A DNA stretch of 43,657 bases from an uncultured Bacteroidales bacterium (GCA_903911085.1 CAIWCC010000038.1:1-43657); one strand, 5' to 3'; shown: positions 8,306 through 16,282, counted from the first letter of the stretch. A program made the numbers and translations. The notes: generated by a model from the sequence alone, not told the origin.

Positions 8306-8512
8306 ATGGAAATAAGTGCAAGAAACAAAATTAAAGGCACTATCGAGGAAATAACCTTGGGCAGTGTTATGGCAAAAGTGAAAATTAATATTGGCAACGA
8401 GAATGTAATCAGCTCTGTTGTAACCATTGATAGCGTTACCGATTTGAGTCTAAAGGTTGGCGATGTGGTGTATGCCATAGTGAAGTCGACCGAAGTAATG
8501 ATTGGTAAATAA
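8306..8512 (+). CDS. Molbindin: single TOBE/Mop-domain molybdate-binding protein
   Basis: The 68-residue protein matches the Mop family along its whole length: EISARNKIKGTIEEITLGSV, then MAKVKINIG, and the C-terminal SLKVGDVVYAIVKSTEVMIG. Molbindins assemble into hexamers and store or buffer molybdate in the cytoplasm. The ATG at 8306 is preferred over the in-frame ATG at 8261 because the family starts right at MEISARN and the 15 upstream codons are unrelated hydrophobic sequence. It ends 21 bases before a strong terminator, so it closes the mod unit. Confidence 0.93.
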   Translation: MEISARNKIKGTIEEITLGSVMAKVKINIGNENVISSVVTIDSVTDLSLKVGDVVYAIVKSTEVMIGK

Positions 8513-8533
8513 GCCAATTACGACGATTTTATT

Positions 8534-8567
8534 AACGGTCAAGCAAAATTCGTCTTGACCGTTTTTT
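8534..8567 (+). terminator. Rho-independent terminator after the molbindin gene
   Basis: AACGGTCAAG (8534-8543) and CTTGACCGTT (8554-8563) form a perfect 10-bp stem with a 10-base loop, followed by six T in total (8562-8567). It lies 21 bases after the stop codon. Confidence 0.9.
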
Positions 8568-8629
8568 GCAATAAAAGCAAGCAAATTTTATTAACCTTCA
8601 ATAACCACACTATAAACCACTATAACAAA

Positions 8630-9112
8630 ATGAACAAAATAATCATAGAACCCATAGGGACGATATTCACTCCACATTTAGATGTGAAGAATATGCCCAT
8701 CCAACCCATTGCAGCGCGTGGAGTGAAAGGTTATATCGAGATATTTGAGGAGTACGCAGATGGTTTGAAGGATTTGGAAGGATTCTCACACATTACGTTG
8801 CTTTACCATTTTCACGAGATAAAGGGTTACGAGCTTGTGGTAACTCCTTTTATGGACACCGAAATGCATGGGATTTTTGCTACCAAAGCACCCAAAAGAC
8901 CCAATGCTATTGGCGTTTCAACCGTAAAACTCATTGGCATAGAAGGAAATATACTCACCGTGGAACAAGTTGACATGCTGGATGGTACGCCGCTGATAGA
9001 TATAAAACCATTCTATCCCAGATACGACAACCGGCGAAATGCAAAGATTGGATGGTTGCTCAACAAAGATATTGGGTTAGATAAATTGCGATCCGACGAA
9101 AGATTTAGGTAA
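8630..9112 (+). CDS. TsaA/TrmO-family protein (tRNA N6-threonylcarbamoyladenosine methyltransferase type)
   Basis: The 160-residue protein carries the family landmarks IEPIGTIFTPH, LKDLEGFSHITLLYHFHEI, GIFATKAPKRPNAIGVSTVK and DMLDGTPLIDIKPFYPRYD. E. coli TrmO methylates t6A37 in some tRNAs using S-adenosylmethionine. Short homologues of this COG1720 type occur in many anaerobes and may have other substrates, and the C-terminal TrmO extension is missing here. The start at 8630 (MNKIIIEP) is chosen because the family begins at that point; the longer frame from 8555 would run back into the terminator hairpin. It sits just after the mod unit. Confidence 0.85.
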   Translation: MNKIIIEPIGTIFTPHLDVKNMPIQPIAARGVKGYIEIFEEYADGLKDLEGFSHITLLYHFHEIKGYELVVTPFMDTEMHGIFATKAPKRPNAIGVSTVKLIGIEGNILTVEQVDMLDGTPLIDIKPFYPRYDNRRNAKIGWLLNKDIGLDKLRSDERFR

Positions 9113-9143
9113 GATATGAAAGCAAACAACGCTTCGTTATTTT

Positions 9144-9275
9144 TTATTTACCCCCTAAATGGAACAAAATTTGAGATTATTTACCCCCTAAATGGAACAA
9201 ATAATTTATTTATTTACCCCATAAATGGAACAAATTTTGAAATTATTTACCCCCTAAATAGAACATGTCAAATAT
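9144..9275. repeat. Four tandem 33-bp direct repeats
   Basis: Units begin at exactly 9144, 9177, 9210 and 9243. The core TTATTTACCCCCTAAATGGA plus ACAAA is identical in copies 1 and 2; copy 3 has one change (CCCCA) and copy 4 has a few (TAGAACATG). The 8 bases closing each unit vary. After copy 4 the sequence restarts with TTATT and then becomes the -7 box of the next gene. Thirty-three bases is close to three DNA turns, so the cores lie on one helix face. It is also 11 codons, so an open frame from 9116 would encode an 11-residue repeat (IYPLNGT core). Confidence 0.9.
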
Positions 9276-9281
9276 TTATTG

Positions 9282-9289
9282 TACTTTTG
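9282..9289 (+). promoter_or_regulatory. Bacteroidetes-type -7 promoter box for the AAA ATPase
   Basis: TACTTTTG matches the TAnnTTTG -7 consensus of the Bacteroidetes primary sigma factor. It lies 22 bases before the ATG at 9312. No clear TTTG -33 element is seen at the right distance; that position falls in the last 33-bp repeat, which suggests that a repeat-binding factor may help or block the polymerase. Confidence 0.5.
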
Positions 9290-9311
9290 ACCAAATATTT
9301 AGCTCAAAATT

Positions 9312-10649
9312 ATGTTTCCACGAAAAATAAGTCAAGAATTGCTGGTTTGGAAAAATTCTTCTACCAGAAAGCCTTTGGTTCTAAGAGGCGCACGGCAAGT
9401 TGGAAAAACAACTGTTATCAATTATTTTGCAAAGTCATTTCAGCATTACATCTATTTGAATTTAGAACGCAAGGAAGACAAAGCTGTGTTTATAAATAAA
9501 GAGTCGATAAACGAAATGGTGGATGCCATATTTTTCCTCAAAAATAAATCGAGACAAATTCAAGATACCCTTATTTTTATTGACGAAATACAGGAGGCGC
9601 CTGAAGCTTTGGCAGCTTTGCGTTATTTTTATGAAGATTTTCCAGAATTATATATTGTAGCTGCAGGTTCCCTTTTAGAAATGGTTTTCGACAATCATAT
9701 TTCGTACCCCGTTGGACGATTGGAATACAAATTGTTACGTCCGTTTTCGTTTGAAGAGTTTTTGTTTGCTTTAGGAGAAACTCAGGCATTGGAACAATAC
9801 AACAACGTGCCGATAGCTACTTTTGCTCACGAAAAAATGCTAAAACTATTTCATACCTACACCTTGATTGGTGGAATGCCCGAAGTTGTAAAAAAATATG
9901 TTGAATATCGTGATTTGACATCACTAAAGTCGGTGTATGAATCACTTTTATTATCATATATTGACGATGTAGAAAAATATGCCAAAAGTGCTTCCCAGAC
10001 TCAAATAATGCGTCATGCTATTAGAAGTTGTTTTTCTGAAGCTGGAAATAGAATTAAGTTCCATGGATTTGGAGCATCTTCGTATGCTTCGCGCGAAATG
10101 GGAGAATCGTTACGTACCTTAGAAAAAGCGAGGCTCATTTACTTGATTTATCCCACTACACAAACCGTTTTGCCCTATTTGCCAGATGTGAAAAAATCGC
10201 CCAGATTACAATTACTAGATACTGGGCTAGTAAATTACTTCGCTGGTGTTCAAAAAGAGGTGTTTAACTCCAACGATTTAACAGATGTATATCAGGGAAA
10301 AATAGTTGAGCATATAGTGGGACAGGAGATATTGGCCAACAACACAAATTTACTTAGTACCTTATTATTTTGGGTACGAGAAAAAACAGATTCATCGGCA
10401 GAGGTTGATTTTCTTTTTGTGAAAGATGGTGTGGCTATTCCAGTGGAAGTAAAATCAGGTAAAGTAGGCAAATTAAAGTCCTTACACCAATACGTAGAAA
10501 TGTCCGAAGTTAAGTTGGCCATCAGGTTGTATTCAGGTCAATTTCAAATAGACCAACTTAAAACAGCAACTGGAAGGCCTTTTACGCTTCTCAATTTACC
10601 CTACTATTTGGCTGGTAATATAGAAAAATACATTGAACATTACCAATAA
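9312..10649 (+). CDS. AAA ATPase of the AAA_14/DUF4143 family
   Basis: The 445-residue protein has an N-terminal AAA_14 ATPase domain: Walker A GARQVGKT (26-33), Walker B TLIFIDE (86-92) and sensor-like VAAGSLLEM. The C-terminal DUF4143 domain includes LQLLDTGLVNYFAG and a nuclease-like core AEVDFLFVKDGVAIPVEVKS. That core has the Glu-x-Asp and Glu-x-Lys spacing of PD-(D/E)xK folds. The family is abundant in Bacteroidetes and its cellular role is not established; links to DNA transactions or toxin-like systems have been suggested. It is a single-gene unit with its own repeat-bearing promoter and a hairpin downstream, which is typical of a mobile accessory gene. The start follows the family pattern (MFPRKISQEL). 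Confidence 0.9.
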   Translation: MFPRKISQELLVWKNSSTRKPLVLRGARQVGKTTVINYFAKSFQHYIYLNLERKEDKAVFINKESINEMVDAIFFLKNKSRQIQDTLIFIDEIQEAPEALAALRYFYEDFPELYIVAAGSLLEMVFDNHISYPVGRLEYKLLRPFSFEEFLFALGETQALEQYNNVPIATFAHEKMLKLFHTYTLIGGMPEVVKKYVEYRDLTSLKSVYESLLLSYIDDVEKYAKSASQTQIMRHAIRSCFSEAGNRIKFHGFGASSYASREMGESLRTLEKARLIYLIYPTTQTVLPYLPDVKKSPRLQLLDTGLVNYFAGVQKEVFNSNDLTDVYQGKIVEHIVGQEILANNTNLLSTLLFWVREKTDSSAEVDFLFVKDGVAIPVEVKSGKVGKLKSLHQYVEMSEVKLAIRLYSGQFQIDQLKTATGRPFTLLNLPYYLAGNIEKYIEHYQ

Positions 10650-10708
10650 ATCAATTATTGCTTTGAAAGTGTTAGAACCGCTTGGTCGCTACGCAATAAT
10701 GTAAATAC

Positions 10709-10742
10709 AACGAAGGAGTAGTCAATTGATTATTCCTTCGTT
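10709..10742 (+). terminator. Hairpin downstream of the AAA ATPase
   Basis: AACGAAGGA (10709-10717) pairs with TCCTTCGTT (10734-10742). In RNA the inner bases continue to pair with two G-U wobbles around a TCAATTGA centre, so the stem is long. Only a short T stretch follows (TTTGTG), so it may be a weak terminator or a 3'-end stabiliser. Confidence 0.6.
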
Positions 10743-11105
10743 TGTGTTAATGAGTCACATTCTCACCTAAGCAGTTAAAATAAATCCAATCCTTAATTTT
10801 ACGTTCTTTCGTCTTTCTGAGATTATTTTGTAAAAATTGTTTCGCATTATTTTAAACAAGCGATGCTCAATAAAATCAATAGCTAGTTGAACTCATTTTT
10901 ATCAATTCTACACCTCTTTCTTTCCTACATTTTATGTTTTTATCCCTACAAAAAGGTAGGAATTAACATCTGTTTGTGCCGCTATTATTCCAACTCTAAT
11001 GAACCATTAAAGAGTAATTTGAAGAAAATTTCAAATTTTTATTTTGCAGTATATCAGTTATATATGAGTATTATTTGATAGAATTGTACTTTCGTTAATT
11101 GTTAA

Positions 11106-11160
11106 TGGCACGGTAAATGAATAAGGGTTGTCATGTTATTCAAAAAAACAAACATAACAT
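11106..11160 (+). promoter_or_regulatory. Candidate nifH control region: sigma-54-like -24 element and inverted repeat
   Basis: TGGCACG (11106-11112) is a perfect match to the -24 half of a sigma-54 promoter, but the -12 half expected next is poor (ATGA in place of TTGC). Downstream, ATGTTAT (11133-11139) and ATAACAT (11154-11160) form an inverted repeat with a 14-base spacer, suited to a dimeric regulator. Both lie within 100 bases of the nifH ATG. A near-match to the housekeeping -7 box (TACTTTCG) sits at 11087-11094. Which one is used cannot be decided from the sequence. Confidence 0.35.
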
Positions 11161-11192
11161 ACACAAATTAGAAACATTAGTTATTCATTTAA

Positions 11193-12029
<837 letters not shown>

Positions 12030-12091
12030 AAATTGAATTGATAGTTGATAGTTAATAGTTTGAAATTAAGAAATTAAATATAAACATACAG

Positions 12092-12116
12092 CTTCCCCGC
12101 AAAAATGGCGGGGAAG
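12092..12116 (+). promoter_or_regulatory. GC-rich hairpin between nifH and nifI1
   Basis: CTTCCCCGC (12092-12100) and GCGGGGAAG (12108-12116) form a perfect 9-bp stem with the loop AAAAATG. No T run follows, and nifI1 starts 20 bases later. It is therefore not a standard terminator. A role in processing or protecting the 3' end of nifH mRNA, which is needed in excess over nifDK, is the likely use; this is known for other nifH transcripts. Confidence 0.75.
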
Positions 12117-12136
12117 AAGTGAAAATCTAAAACATT

Positions 12137-12460
12137 ATGTATTTATTAAGAGCAATTGTTCGTCCGGAGAAATCGACCGTAGTTATGAAAGCATTATTCG
12201 ATGCAGGCTTTCCGGCAATCACCAAACTAGCCGTTTTTGGTCGTGGTAAACAACGTGGTATTAAAGTAGGAAATGTAACTTACGATGAGCTTCCAAAAGA
12301 CTTATTGATGATGGTTATAAATGAAAAAGACAAAGATTTTGTGATCGAGACAATTATGTCGGCAGCTCGCTCAGGCGACAAAGGACAGTTTGGTGACGGT
12401 AAAATCTTCGTTACTCCTGTAGAAGAAAGCTACACTATATCTAGTGGGAAGAAAGACTAA
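12137..12460 (+). CDS. nifI1: PII-like nitrogenase regulator NifI1
   Basis: The 107-residue GlnB-family protein begins MYLLRAIVRPEKSTVVMKAL and has the NifI1 pattern GFPAITKLAVFGRGKQRGIK, followed by a T-loop without the uridylylated Tyr of enteric PII. The C-terminal PII signature is GDGKIFVTPVEESYTI. Known NifI1 pairs with NifI2, and the complex binds dinitrogenase and blocks NifH docking when 2-oxoglutarate is low and ammonium is present. Its position between nifH and nifD is the classic arrangement of archaea and strict anaerobes. Confidence 0.95.
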   Translation: MYLLRAIVRPEKSTVVMKALFDAGFPAITKLAVFGRGKQRGIKVGNVTYDELPKDLLMMVINEKDKDFVIETIMSAARSGDKGQFGDGKIFVTPVEESYTISSGKKD

Positions 12461-12464
12461 GAAA

Positions 12465-12568
12465 CCCCTAATACAACCCCTAATGGGGAATTAGGCGTTC
12501 ATTCTACATAAATTACAGTTAAAGAGACTCAAACAAAACTAACTTAGTTCCCCTTTAGGGGCTAGGGG
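12465..12568. repeat. Palindromic element filling the nifI1-nifI2 spacer, with copy 2 of the dispersed unit
   Basis: The left end holds a nested hairpin: CCTAAT (12467-12472) with ATTAGG (12490-12495), around CCCCTAATGGGG (12477-12488). The right end, 12547-12568, is the exact reverse complement of the 22-base unit at 5219-5240. The two ends are roughly complementary (CCCCTAAT... against TTCCCCTTTAGGGG), so the whole approximately 105-base spacer can fold on itself. This looks like a REP/BIME-type or mobile palindromic unit inserted between two coupled genes. Confidence 0.7.
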
Positions 12569-12582
12569 TAAATATTATAAGT

Positions 12583-12948
12583 ATGAAATTAATATTAGCA
12601 ATGATACGCATCGACAAAATGGCTGCTACCAAGCTTGCTCTTTCGGATGCTGGTCTGCCTTCGTTCACTGCAATGCCGGTATTGGGACGTGGGAAAGGAA
12701 AAGGCGGATTTGAAAAAGCTACAGGTCTGGACGAAGACCAACTTGAGCTCATTATTGAGATGCCTCGTTTGAAATCCAAACGAATGATTACACTGGTTGT
12801 TACCGACGAACACAAGGAATTGGCTGTAGATACACTTATCAAAGTCAACCAAACAGGTAAAAGTGGTGATGGAAAAATATTTGTAATTCCTGCTCACGAT
12901 TCAATCCGTGTTCGTACGGGTGAGAGCGGAGACATTACGTTAGATTAA
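12583..12948 (+). CDS. nifI2: PII-like nitrogenase regulator NifI2
   Basis: The 121-residue GlnB-family protein begins MKLILAMIRIDKMAATKLAL and carries the NifI2 pattern AGLPSFTAMPVLGRGKGKGG, a longer T-loop (about 40-60), and the C-terminal GDGKIFVIPAHDSIRVRTGE. With NifI1 it forms the 2-oxoglutarate- and ATP-sensing complex that inhibits dinitrogenase when ammonium is added. Spacing and direction place it in the nif operon; the spacers on both sides contain repeat elements. Confidence 0.95.
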   Translation: MKLILAMIRIDKMAATKLALSDAGLPSFTAMPVLGRGKGKGGFEKATGLDEDQLELIIEMPRLKSKRMITLVVTDEHKELAVDTLIKVNQTGKSGDGKIFVIPAHDSIRVRTGESGDITLD

Positions 12949-13068
12949 TTAATAATTAACAGTTAATAATTAATAGTTATACCGCAGTTGGAGAGTTAAT
13001 AGCATGGACCAAATACTTATGGCCTCAAATTTATTAATTCTTAATTATTAATTCTTAATTAAATAATA
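12949..13068. repeat. AT-rich repeat pair in the nifI2-nifD spacer
   Basis: The spacer opens with a TAATTAATAATTAACAG series (about 12946-12978) and closes with its inverse type, TTATTAATTCTTAATTATTA (from about 13030) and following bases. The two ends are roughly complementary and enclose about 50 unrelated bases. The nifD-nifK spacer has the same layout, so this is a repeated element type. Confidence 0.6.
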
Positions 13069-13074
13069 AAAGTT

Positions 13075-14709
13075 ATGGGAAAGACATTAATAGAAGAACT
13101 GAACATGAGTAAGTTCACCGAAGAGGTGATAAAAGCTTACCCTAGTAAAGTTGCCAAAAAAAGAGCGAAATCGATAGTGGTGAATGACCCCGATTCGATA
13201 CCTCAAATTCAATCAAACGTGCGCACCATTCCTGGTATTATTACCCAACGTGGTTGTACTTACGCAGGTTGTAAAGGGGTGGTACTTGGACCAACAAGGG
13301 ACATAATAAACATTACACACGGACCAATCGGTTGTGGATTCTACTCGTGGTTGACACGTCGTAACCAAACCCGCGCCGACAAACCAGAAATGGATAACTT
13401 TATTCCGTATACATTTTCAACCGATATGCAGGATTCAAATATCGTGTTCGGTGGAGAAGAAAAACTGAAAGTCGCCATTCGCGAAGCCATTGAATTATTC
13501 GACCCTAAAGGTATTGCCATATTCTCAACTTGTCCGGTAGGATTGATTGGTGACGACGTTCACCGCGTAGCCCGCCAGATGAAAGAAGAATTTCCTGGAG
13601 TAAACATTTTTGGTTTCTCTTGTGAAGGTTATCGCGGCGTATCACAATCGGCTGGTCACCACATTGCCAACAATGGTTTGTACAAAAACTTGATTGGTAA
13701 CAATGATAATTATGTTCGCAAAAACAAATACGCAGTAAACGTGCTGGGTGAATACAATATCGGTGGTGACGCTTTTGTTATCGAAGATTTGTTCGAACGC
13801 ATTGGTGTTGATATAGTTGCAACCATGTCGGGTAACTCTACTCTGGAACAATTTGAAACAGCTCATACAGCCGACTTTAGTTTGGTAATGTGTCACCGTT
13901 CTATCAACTACGTGGCAGAAATGTTGGAAACCTCGTTTGGTATTCCTTGGGCAAAAGCTAACTTTATAGGCGCCGAAGCTACAGCAAAAACCTTGCGCAA
14001 AGTAGGTCAGTATTTTGGCGACCAGGAATTGATAGACCGCATAGAAGTAGTGATTGCCGACGAAATGATAGCCGTGAAAGCTGCCATTGATAAAGCCAGA
14101 ACAAAAACCGTAGGCAAAACAGCTATGATGTTTGTAGGAGGATCACGTGCACACCACTACCAAGAATTATTTACAGAACTTGGAATGGAAACCACAGTGG
14201 CAGGTTATGAGTTTGGACACAGAGATGACTACGAAGGTCGCCGCGTAATACCAACCATTAAAATTGATGCTGATAGCCGTAACATTGAGGAAATAACAGT
14301 TTATCCTGATGCAACACGCTACAACCCTCGTAAGAGCGAAGAAGAATTGGCACAACTGAAGGAAGCTTTCGACATTGAGTTCAACGAATACAAAGGTATG
14401 ATGACCGATATGAAGAAAGGAACATTGGTAATTGACGATTTGAGTCACCACGAAATGGAAAAACTGATTGAACTCTACAAACCAGACGTGTTCTGTGCCG
14501 GTATCAAAGAAAAATATGTGGTTCAAAAAATGGGTATCCCAATGAAACAGCTCCACAACTACGATAATGGTGGCCCTTATGCAGCCTTTGCAGGTGCTAT
14601 CAACTTCTACAAGGACATTGAAATGATTGCTTGCAGCACTATTTTCAAACAAATGAAAGCTCCTTGGGAACGTGAAGATTTTGTAGAAGCGGAATACGTG
14701 TTCAATTAA
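13075..14709 (+). CDS. nifD: Mo-nitrogenase MoFe protein alpha chain
   Basis: The 544-residue protein has all key residues: P-cluster ligands C61 (RGCTYAGC), C87 (PIGCGFY) and C153 (STCPVG); FeMo-cofactor ligands C273 (MCHRSINY) and H494 (QLHNYD); and pocket residues Q191 and H195 (SQSAGHHIAN), R358 (GGSRAHH) and V69/V70 (KGVVLGP). It carries the extra segment of about 50 residues around 405-450 (ITVYPDATRYNPRKS... EYKGMM) that marks Clostridium pasteurianum-type NifD. The surroundings (mod genes, NifI) support a molybdenum enzyme; Anf/Vnf-type delta subunit genes are absent. It forms the alpha2beta2 dinitrogenase with NifK. Confidence 0.98.
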   Translation: MGKTLIEELNMSKFTEEVIKAYPSKVAKKRAKSIVVNDPDSIPQIQSNVRTIPGIITQRGCTYAGCKGVVLGPTRDIINITHGPIGCGFYSWLTRRNQTRADKPEMDNFIPYTFSTDMQDSNIVFGGEEKLKVAIREAIELFDPKGIAIFSTCPVGLIGDDVHRVARQMKEEFPGVNIFGFSCEGYRGVSQSAGHHIANNGLYKNLIGNNDNYVRKNKYAVNVLGEYNIGGDAFVIEDLFERIGVDIVATMSGNSTLEQFETAHTADFSLVMCHRSINYVAEMLETSFGIPWAKANFIGAEATAKTLRKVGQYFGDQELIDRIEVVIADEMIAVKAAIDKARTKTVGKTAMMFVGGSRAHHYQELFTELGMETTVAGYEFGHRDDYEGRRVIPTIKIDADSRNIEEITVYPDATRYNPRKSEEELAQLKEAFDIEFNEYKGMMTDMKKGTLVIDDLSHHEMEKLIELYKPDVFCAGIKEKYVVQKMGIPMKQLHNYDNGGPYAAFAGAINFYKDIEMIACSTIFKQMKAPWEREDFVEAEYVFN

Positions 14710-14803
14710 TAATTAATAATTCATAATTAATAATGAGCCATTAGCTTAGTGATTATGAATTGTAAATCAAATTATTAATTTTTAATTATTAATTTTTAAT
14801 TCA
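14708..14803. repeat. AT-rich repeat pair in the nifD-nifK spacer
   Basis: The left end reads TTAATAATTAATAATTCATA and continues AATTAATAATG; the right end (about 14770-14803) reads AAATTATTAATTTTTAATTA and repeats. The ends are roughly complementary around about 35 bases. The layout copies that of the nifI2-nifD spacer. Confidence 0.6.
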
Positions 14804-14810
14804 AGATTTT

Positions 14811-16190
14811 ATGTTACTAAGACATACAACAGCAAAAGAAATAGACAGAAAGGCGCTGACCATCAACCCGGCGAAAACCTGTCAACCCGTAGGCGCAATG
14901 TATGCTGCATTAGGTATCCACGGATGCTTGCCTCACAGTCACGGTTCACAAGGATGTTGCTCATATCACCGTAGTGCATTGTCGCGCCACTTCCGCGAAC
15001 CAATCATGGCCGGAACCAGTTCGTTCTCCGAAGGTTCTTCTGTGTTTGGTGGATCGGCCAACCTTGTTCAGGCTATCGACACCATGTTCACCATTTACAA
15101 ACCCGAAGTAATTGCGGTTCACACCACCTGTTTATCGGAAACTATCGGTGATGACTTAACTCAAATCATTTCGAAAGCAAACGATGACGGTTGTGTTCCT
15201 GAAGGCAAACAAGTGATTTATTGCAACACGCCAAGTTATGTTGGAACACACGTAACTGGTTATTCAAACCAGGTGGCTGCATTTATCAAGTTCTTCTCAA
15301 CGGCCACTCCCAAAAAACGCAACGTTATCAATATCGCTGCTGGATGGATGGAGCCTTCGGATATGCGCGAAATTAAACGCCTGGCAGCAGTAATGGAAAC
15401 ACGCACCATCTTGTTCCCCGACATGACCGATGTTTTGGATGCGCCACTTGACGGACATTACAAAATGTACCCAACAGGCGGAACAACCGTAGCCGAAATG
15501 AAACTTACCGGTGATAGTAAATTCACGCTAGGTCTTGGACAATCGTGTACCGAAGATGCTTGTATCAAATTGGAAAACAAGTGTAAAGTGAAATTTGAAA
15601 TGCTGGATATCCCCATCGGATTTAAAGCTACCGACCGTTTCCTGATGTCGCTGAGCCGTCATGCCAATGTGCCAATACCCGATAGTTTGTCGGACGAGCG
15701 TGGTCGCTTAATCGACTTGATTTCAGACAGTTCGAAATATCTTTACGGAAAACGTGTAGCACTTTTTGGTGACCCAGACACCTTAATTCCATTGACAGAA
15801 TTTTTGGTAAGCATGGATATGAAACCAGTTTACATCGTAACAGGTACGCCAAGTAAATACTTCACCGAGCGCATGACAGAGATATTGAAAGATATTCCTG
15901 AAGCTAAATTCAAATGTGGGGAAATGGCCGATATGTTCCAATTGCACCAATGGATTAAACAAGAAGGTGTGGATTTATTGATTGGAAATACCTATGGTAA
16001 ATACATTGCCCGCGACGAGGATCTTCCGTTCGTACGCACAGGTTTCCCTATTGCCGACCGTCCAGGTCACAACTATTTCGCCAAAACGGGTTACGACGGT
16101 GGCGCCAACTTGGTAAAACAAATCATGGACGCATTCCTCGATCATTTCGACCGCACTTGTTTGGAAGAAAAAGTGGAATGGCAATTGTAA
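14811..16190 (+). CDS. nifK: Mo-nitrogenase MoFe protein beta chain
   Basis: The 459-residue protein has the beta-chain P-cluster ligands C24 (KTCQPVG), C49 (SQGCCSYHR) and C107 (TTCLSETIGDD), and S142 in NTPSYVG, the residue equivalent to the extra serine ligand of the oxidised P-cluster. It lacks the N-terminal extension of about 50 residues found in proteobacterial NifK, matching the short clostridial type. Other landmarks are YKMYPTGGTT, GDPDTLIPL and IGNTYGKYIARDEDLPFVR. It is the last nif gene here: a strong terminator follows within about 155 bases, and nifE/nifN/nifB are not downstream. Confidence 0.98.
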   Translation: MLLRHTTAKEIDRKALTINPAKTCQPVGAMYAALGIHGCLPHSHGSQGCCSYHRSALSRHFREPIMAGTSSFSEGSSVFGGSANLVQAIDTMFTIYKPEVIAVHTTCLSETIGDDLTQIISKANDDGCVPEGKQVIYCNTPSYVGTHVTGYSNQVAAFIKFFSTATPKKRNVINIAAGWMEPSDMREIKRLAAVMETRTILFPDMTDVLDAPLDGHYKMYPTGGTTVAEMKLTGDSKFTLGLGQSCTEDACIKLENKCKVKFEMLDIPIGFKATDRFLMSLSRHANVPIPDSLSDERGRLIDLISDSSKYLYGKRVALFGDPDTLIPLTEFLVSMDMKPVYIVTGTPSKYFTERMTEILKDIPEAKFKCGEMADMFQLHQWIKQEGVDLLIGNTYGKYIARDEDLPFVRTGFPIADRPGHNYFAKTGYDGGANLVKQIMDAFLDHFDRTCLEEKVEWQL

Positions 16191-16241
16191 TTAGTTGACA
16201 GTTATCAGTTGACAGTTCATTTTTCATATTTTTAGTCCCAA

Positions 16242-16282
16242 ATGACGCATGACTCCAGTTTTTTATGACGCATGACACCAGT
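16242..16282 (+). repeat. Two 18-bp direct repeats after nifK
   Basis: ATGACGCATGACTCCAGT (16242-16259) and ATGACGCATGACACCAGT (16265-16282) differ at one base and have a 23-base period. They lie between nifK and its terminator, after a shorter doubled GTTGACAGTT(A/C) motif at about 16194-16217. Confidence 0.8.

Noticed and set aside
9144-9275. CRISPR array
   Set aside because: The units are 33-bp tandem repeats with only about 8 variable bases and no spacers of 30 bases or more; no cas genes are present.
9116-9499. 127-codon open frame covering the 33-bp repeats
   Set aside because: It overlaps the start of the ATPase gene by about 190 bases and owes its length to the repeat period being a multiple of three. 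The part after the repeats is out-of-frame ATPase sequence. Kept only as an alternative reading in the repeat finding.
10887-11078. 63-codon open frame upstream of nifH
   Set aside because: The translation has mixed hydrophobic/Asn/Tyr composition typical of AT-rich non-coding DNA, with no support from context.
13075-14709. Reading nifD as a vanadium or iron-only alternative nitrogenase
   Set aside because: The Mo-type motifs and the clostridial-type insertion are present, no delta-subunit gene (vnfG/anfG) lies between the D and K genes, and mod genes lie next door.
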